Shown here: positions 61,624-64,000 of the stretch, piece by piece | How positions within the stretch are numbered: position 1 is the stretch's first letter | How the letters are laid out: every line of letters starts with the position of its first letter | The notes under the pieces: generated by a model | What the model saw: the letters and a program-made list of their open reading frames with translations, nothing else | Databases searched by the model: none | What the model was told of the DNA's origin: nothing | DNA from: JAVBLK01 sp031553565 | Lineage (GTDB): Bacteria; Bacillota; Clostridia; Christensenellales; DUVY01 | Length of the DNA: 64,000 nt | Assembly: GCA_031553565.1 (NCBI GenBank) | Contig: JAVBLK010000019.1 | Location: 62,001-126,000, forward strand | Reading direction: 5' to 3' | Position numbers and translations under genes: made by a program

Positions 61624-64000
61624 ATGAAGAAAATAACTGTATGGACGCTGGTCTTTATTTTTTGTTGCGGAATTTTCGCCGCAGGCTTTTCATTTGATTT
61701 AAAATACGGGAATATAGTTACTGGTGATACAAAGGTTGCGCGTGCGGCGGCCATAACGGCTTCAACGTCGCTTGCCGGCGGCGGAACGCCTATGGAACCT
61801 TATGAGATAAGCACAGCGGGCGACCTGGCTTTTCTTTCCGTAAGGATGGCGGGCTCCCATACTGAATATAGTACATATTATAATAAATACTTTAAGTTTG
61901 TATATACTGAGCAAAACAACGGTGAAATTGATTTTTCAGGTCTGGATTTTGTGTCTATCGGCGCATCGGCGCTTACAGTAGACTACACGAGCGACAACGG
62001 CACTTTTTCAAATGCTGCCGCCGTTTTTTCAGGGCATTTTAACGGCGAGTATACTTTGTCCGGCGAAAGAAAATTCTTAAAGATAAAGAACCTTTCAAGC
62101 CCGCTTTTTAACGCCACCGAACTTGCTTTTATCCGCAATATCGATTTTGAGAATGTCAATATAACAGGCACAGGCGCGGCAACGGGCGCGGTCGTGAATT
62201 TCGGCATTGATACCGAGGTCAGGAATTGCAGCGTCAGCGGCTCGGTCAGCTTTTCAGGATACGCAGGCGGCGGCATAATGGGTTTCGGCATAAGGAGTTC
62301 TGTCTTTGCATGTGAAAACAGTGCGGCGGTCAAATCCAATAATTCTGTAATAGGGTCAAAGCCTCTTTCGTCTATGCCTAAATCGGGCGGATTAGCCGGC
62401 GCAATGATAAAAGGCGGCCTTGGTGATTGCATAAACACCGGTAAGGTCAGCGGCACGCTTGCGGGCGGTATTCTTGGTTACGGCTTGCAAGCCTCAATCA
62501 ACCGCTCTATAAACGCAGGGCAGCTTGTAAGGTCAGGAACTGATGATCCGTATATCAACGACAACAATTTTACGCCCAACAACATCCCTGTAGGAGAGTT
62601 TATCGGCGCAACCAATACGGGCTGCATGATAAAGAGCAGCTTTTACGACAGCGATATAAACGCGGCTGCAACAGGATATACCCCGGGAACCTTGATAGGC
62701 GCAAGGAATTATGACGGCGAAAATCCGACGGGCAGCCCGCTGCTGTTCGATACGGTCGAGGTAACGCCTTTAAGCACCGTCCAAATGGCCGGGCCCATAC
62801 AGCAGAAAAAGAACATGGGCGGCGTTTCCGCCGGCAGCTATTCCCTTGAATTCAAAAAATGGTGGGATTACAGTACCACAGGCTATCCGCGCCCCATCCG
62901 CTGGGAAATGTGGGTTGACAGCGCCGAGGCGCCGGAGTACGACAGCGACAGTAATACATATATATTGCCAAATATTCAGATTAACCAAAGCAGTAAAGAA
63001 AATGCAATAATTCTTGCAAAAAATCTTGCGTATATTTCGTACATGGTAAATAACGGCGAAACACCGAGTGCAGCTATTGATTTTTATCATTATTTGACGT
63101 CTAGTCATTACAACGGGCAAACAGCCGATCTTGGCGGGAAGCTATGGATTCCAATTGGGAACAGGAAAAATCCGTACAAAGGCAAATCGGTTGGTTTAAT
63201 TTTTTATAATAGAACTCAAACCGATCAATATCAATGCTTTATTATGAATATGACGATAAACACCGCTCTTTCGGATCAAGGATTCATCGGCGTCGTCGAG
63301 CCAAGTGCCAGTGAGATGGTGTTCCAAAATATCCATATAGGTTCGGTAGATATTTACTGCGGTTCCATCGGACAAACCGCCGGTTTTGCGACGCGGTTTC
63401 TGGCAAATACGCATTTGGGATTTATTAACTGCATCTTAACGGGCACAATTCTTTCATACGGAGATGCTGCCGGCTTTACCGGCGGTTTTACTGAAAAGCA
63501 TTCCGATGAGAATTTTTATCCACATATCCACCAATCCGGAAACAACGCCGCAATAAAATCGGACTCCGGCAGTGCAAGCGGTATCGCGTCTAAATTTCCC
63601 GCTTTTCTGCCAGATGCAAACTACGATTTAAATATATATTCCGGCGTCGCCAATTGTTTCAATACTGGGGCGATAACGGCACTAAAAGGGCTTGCGGCAG
63701 GCCTTATCGGTTTTATGCCAGCGCCGGATGAGCAGACCTGCATTTTATCAACGTCTTATAATGCCGGCGCAATTTCCGGCAACAATACTGCGGCGCTTAT
63801 CGGCGGCATAGGAAACGGCGCAACTGCAACGATTGATAAATGCTATTATTTGACCGGCCAAACGCCTGTTTTTTCTGCGCCGGTCGGGACGCTGGTCACA
63901 AATTCTCAATCGCTAGTGTTGGCTGAAATGAGAATTGACGCACAGACGCCAATTACCGGGATGACGCATTTGAACTACGCAGATCTGAGCGTAGGTGACG
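61624..64000 (+). CDS. GLUG-repeat surface protein, partial (runs off the window)
   Basis: An uninterrupted frame of 792 codons with no stop before the window edge. A signal peptide (two Lys, WTLVFIFCCGIFAAGF) is followed by EPYEISTAGDLAFLS, which parallels NPFVITTPEQLIFMS of the surface protein at 11268. Repeated GGIMGF/GGILGY/ALIGGIG segments with Cys-Tyr-Tyr endings are GLUG-like. Two broad units are visible: codons about 55-430, ending in WWDYSTTGYPRPIRW, and about 440 to the end. There is no Shine-Dalgarno sequence; a TAAAAT box ends 12 nt before the ATG. Probably cell-surface; function unknown. Confidence 0.85.
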   Translation, partial: MKKITVWTLVFIFCCGIFAAGFSFDLKYGNIVTGDTKVARAAAITASTSLAGGGTPMEPYEISTAGDLAFLSVRMAGSHTEYSTYYNKYFKFVYTEQNNGEIDFSGLDFVSIGASALTVDYTSDNGTFSNAAAVFSGHFNGEYTLSGERKFLKIKNLSSPLFNATELAFIRNIDFENVNITGTGAATGAVVNFGIDTEVRNCSVSGSVSFSGYAGGGIMGFGIRSSVFACENSAAVKSNNSVIGSKPLSSMPKSGGLAGAMIKGGLGDCINTGKVSGTLAGGILGYGLQASINRSINAGQLVRSGTDDPYINDNNFTPNNIPVGEFIGATNTGCMIKSSFYDSDINAAATGYTPGTLIGARNYDGENPTGSPLLFDTVEVTPLSTVQMAGPIQQKKNMGGVSAGSYSLEFKKWWDYSTTGYPRPIRWEMWVDSAEAPEYDSDSNTYILPNIQINQSSKENAIILAKNLAYISYMVNNGETPSAAIDFYHYLTSSHYNGQTADLGGKLWIPIGNRKNPYKGKSVGLIFYNRTQTDQYQCFIMNMTINTALSDQGFIGVVEPSASEMVFQNIHIGSVDIYCGSIGQTAGFATRFLANTHLGFINCILTGTILSYGDAAGFTGGFTEKHSDENFYPHIHQSGNNAAIKSDSGSASGIASKFPAFLPDANYDLNIYSGVANCFNTGAITALKGLAAGLIGFMPAPDEQTCILSTSYNAGAISGNNTAALIGGIGNGATATIDKCYYLTGQTPVFSAPVGTLVTNSQSLVLAEMRIDAQTPITGMTHLNYADLSVGD

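Noticed and set aside
1..64000. tRNA, rRNA or CRISPR arrays
   Set aside because: No TPsiC-like GGTTCRANTCC with a matching cloverleaf, no rRNA-like conserved strings, and no regularly spaced short direct repeats were seen.

Overview
The window looks like a chromosomal segment of a moderately GC-rich, low-copy-repeat-laden bacterium of the Clostridia (Firmicutes/Bacillota). The gene order supports this: rpmF-plsX-rnc-smc-ftsY, ftsK-rimO-pgsA-cinA(C)-recA, gpr beside rpsT, and scpA-scpB...ytfI-ytfJ-dacF are all arrangements typical of that group. A GPR germination protease, a YtfJ/GerW-type protein and a sporulation-type DD-carboxypeptidase suggest an endospore-forming lineage. I cannot fix genus or family; no rRNA, tRNA or CRISPR array is visible.

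Layout. 1-7.4 kb: a strong promoter, ribosomal protein L32, PlsX, RNase III, SMC and FtsY. 7.4-11.2 kb (minus strand): a lipoprotein and a three-gene NMT1/TauA-type ABC importer. 11.3-17.0 kb (minus): a giant surface protein with GLUG-like and MBG/Ig-like domains, one C-terminal membrane span and two cytoplasmic YjbR-like domains. 17.1-31.8 kb: a membrane HD-GYP protein, ValS, FtsK, RimO, PgsA, PncC, RecA (with a LexA-type box inside its promoter), a DUF1015 protein and aspartate kinase. 31.8-34.5 kb: GPR, S20 with a long charged tail, and an AT-rich DinD-like gene. 34.6-44.5 kb: a nitrogen-transfer block, glnN (type III glutamine synthetase), carA, carB, pyrG and guaA. 44.7-50.1 kb: a YbjN-like protein, CoaX, homoserine dehydrogenase and HtpG. 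50.3-61.5 kb: an Ig-like surface protein, an aquaporin, an M50 protease, ScpA/ScpB, NnrD, YtfI, YtfJ and a DD-carboxypeptidase. From 61.6 kb to the edge: a second GLUG-type surface protein, open at the window end.

The most striking observation is in the nitrogen block. All three class-I glutamine amidotransferases present (CarA, PyrG, GuaA) have lost catalytic-triad residues of the glutaminase domain while their synthetase parts look intact. CarA has lost Cys, His and Glu; PyrG has lost His; GuaA has lost Cys and His plus about 70 residues. This suggests that carbamoyl phosphate, CTP and GMP are made directly from ammonia (or with a glutaminase supplied in trans). The block is preceded by a candidate leader-peptide/terminator attenuator in front of carA.

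A second theme is a set of palindromic interspersed repeats. The best defined is a 158-159 bp family with GTAAACGC ends and 4-bp flanking duplications, which looks like a MITE; one stray end appears to supply the Shine-Dalgarno sequence of rimO. A third theme is several promoters whose -10 box lies only 6-10 nt from the start codon (valS, the M50 protease, scpA, the ABC permease, the carA leader), implying leaderless transcripts. All functional calls are from reading the sequence; no database search was run.
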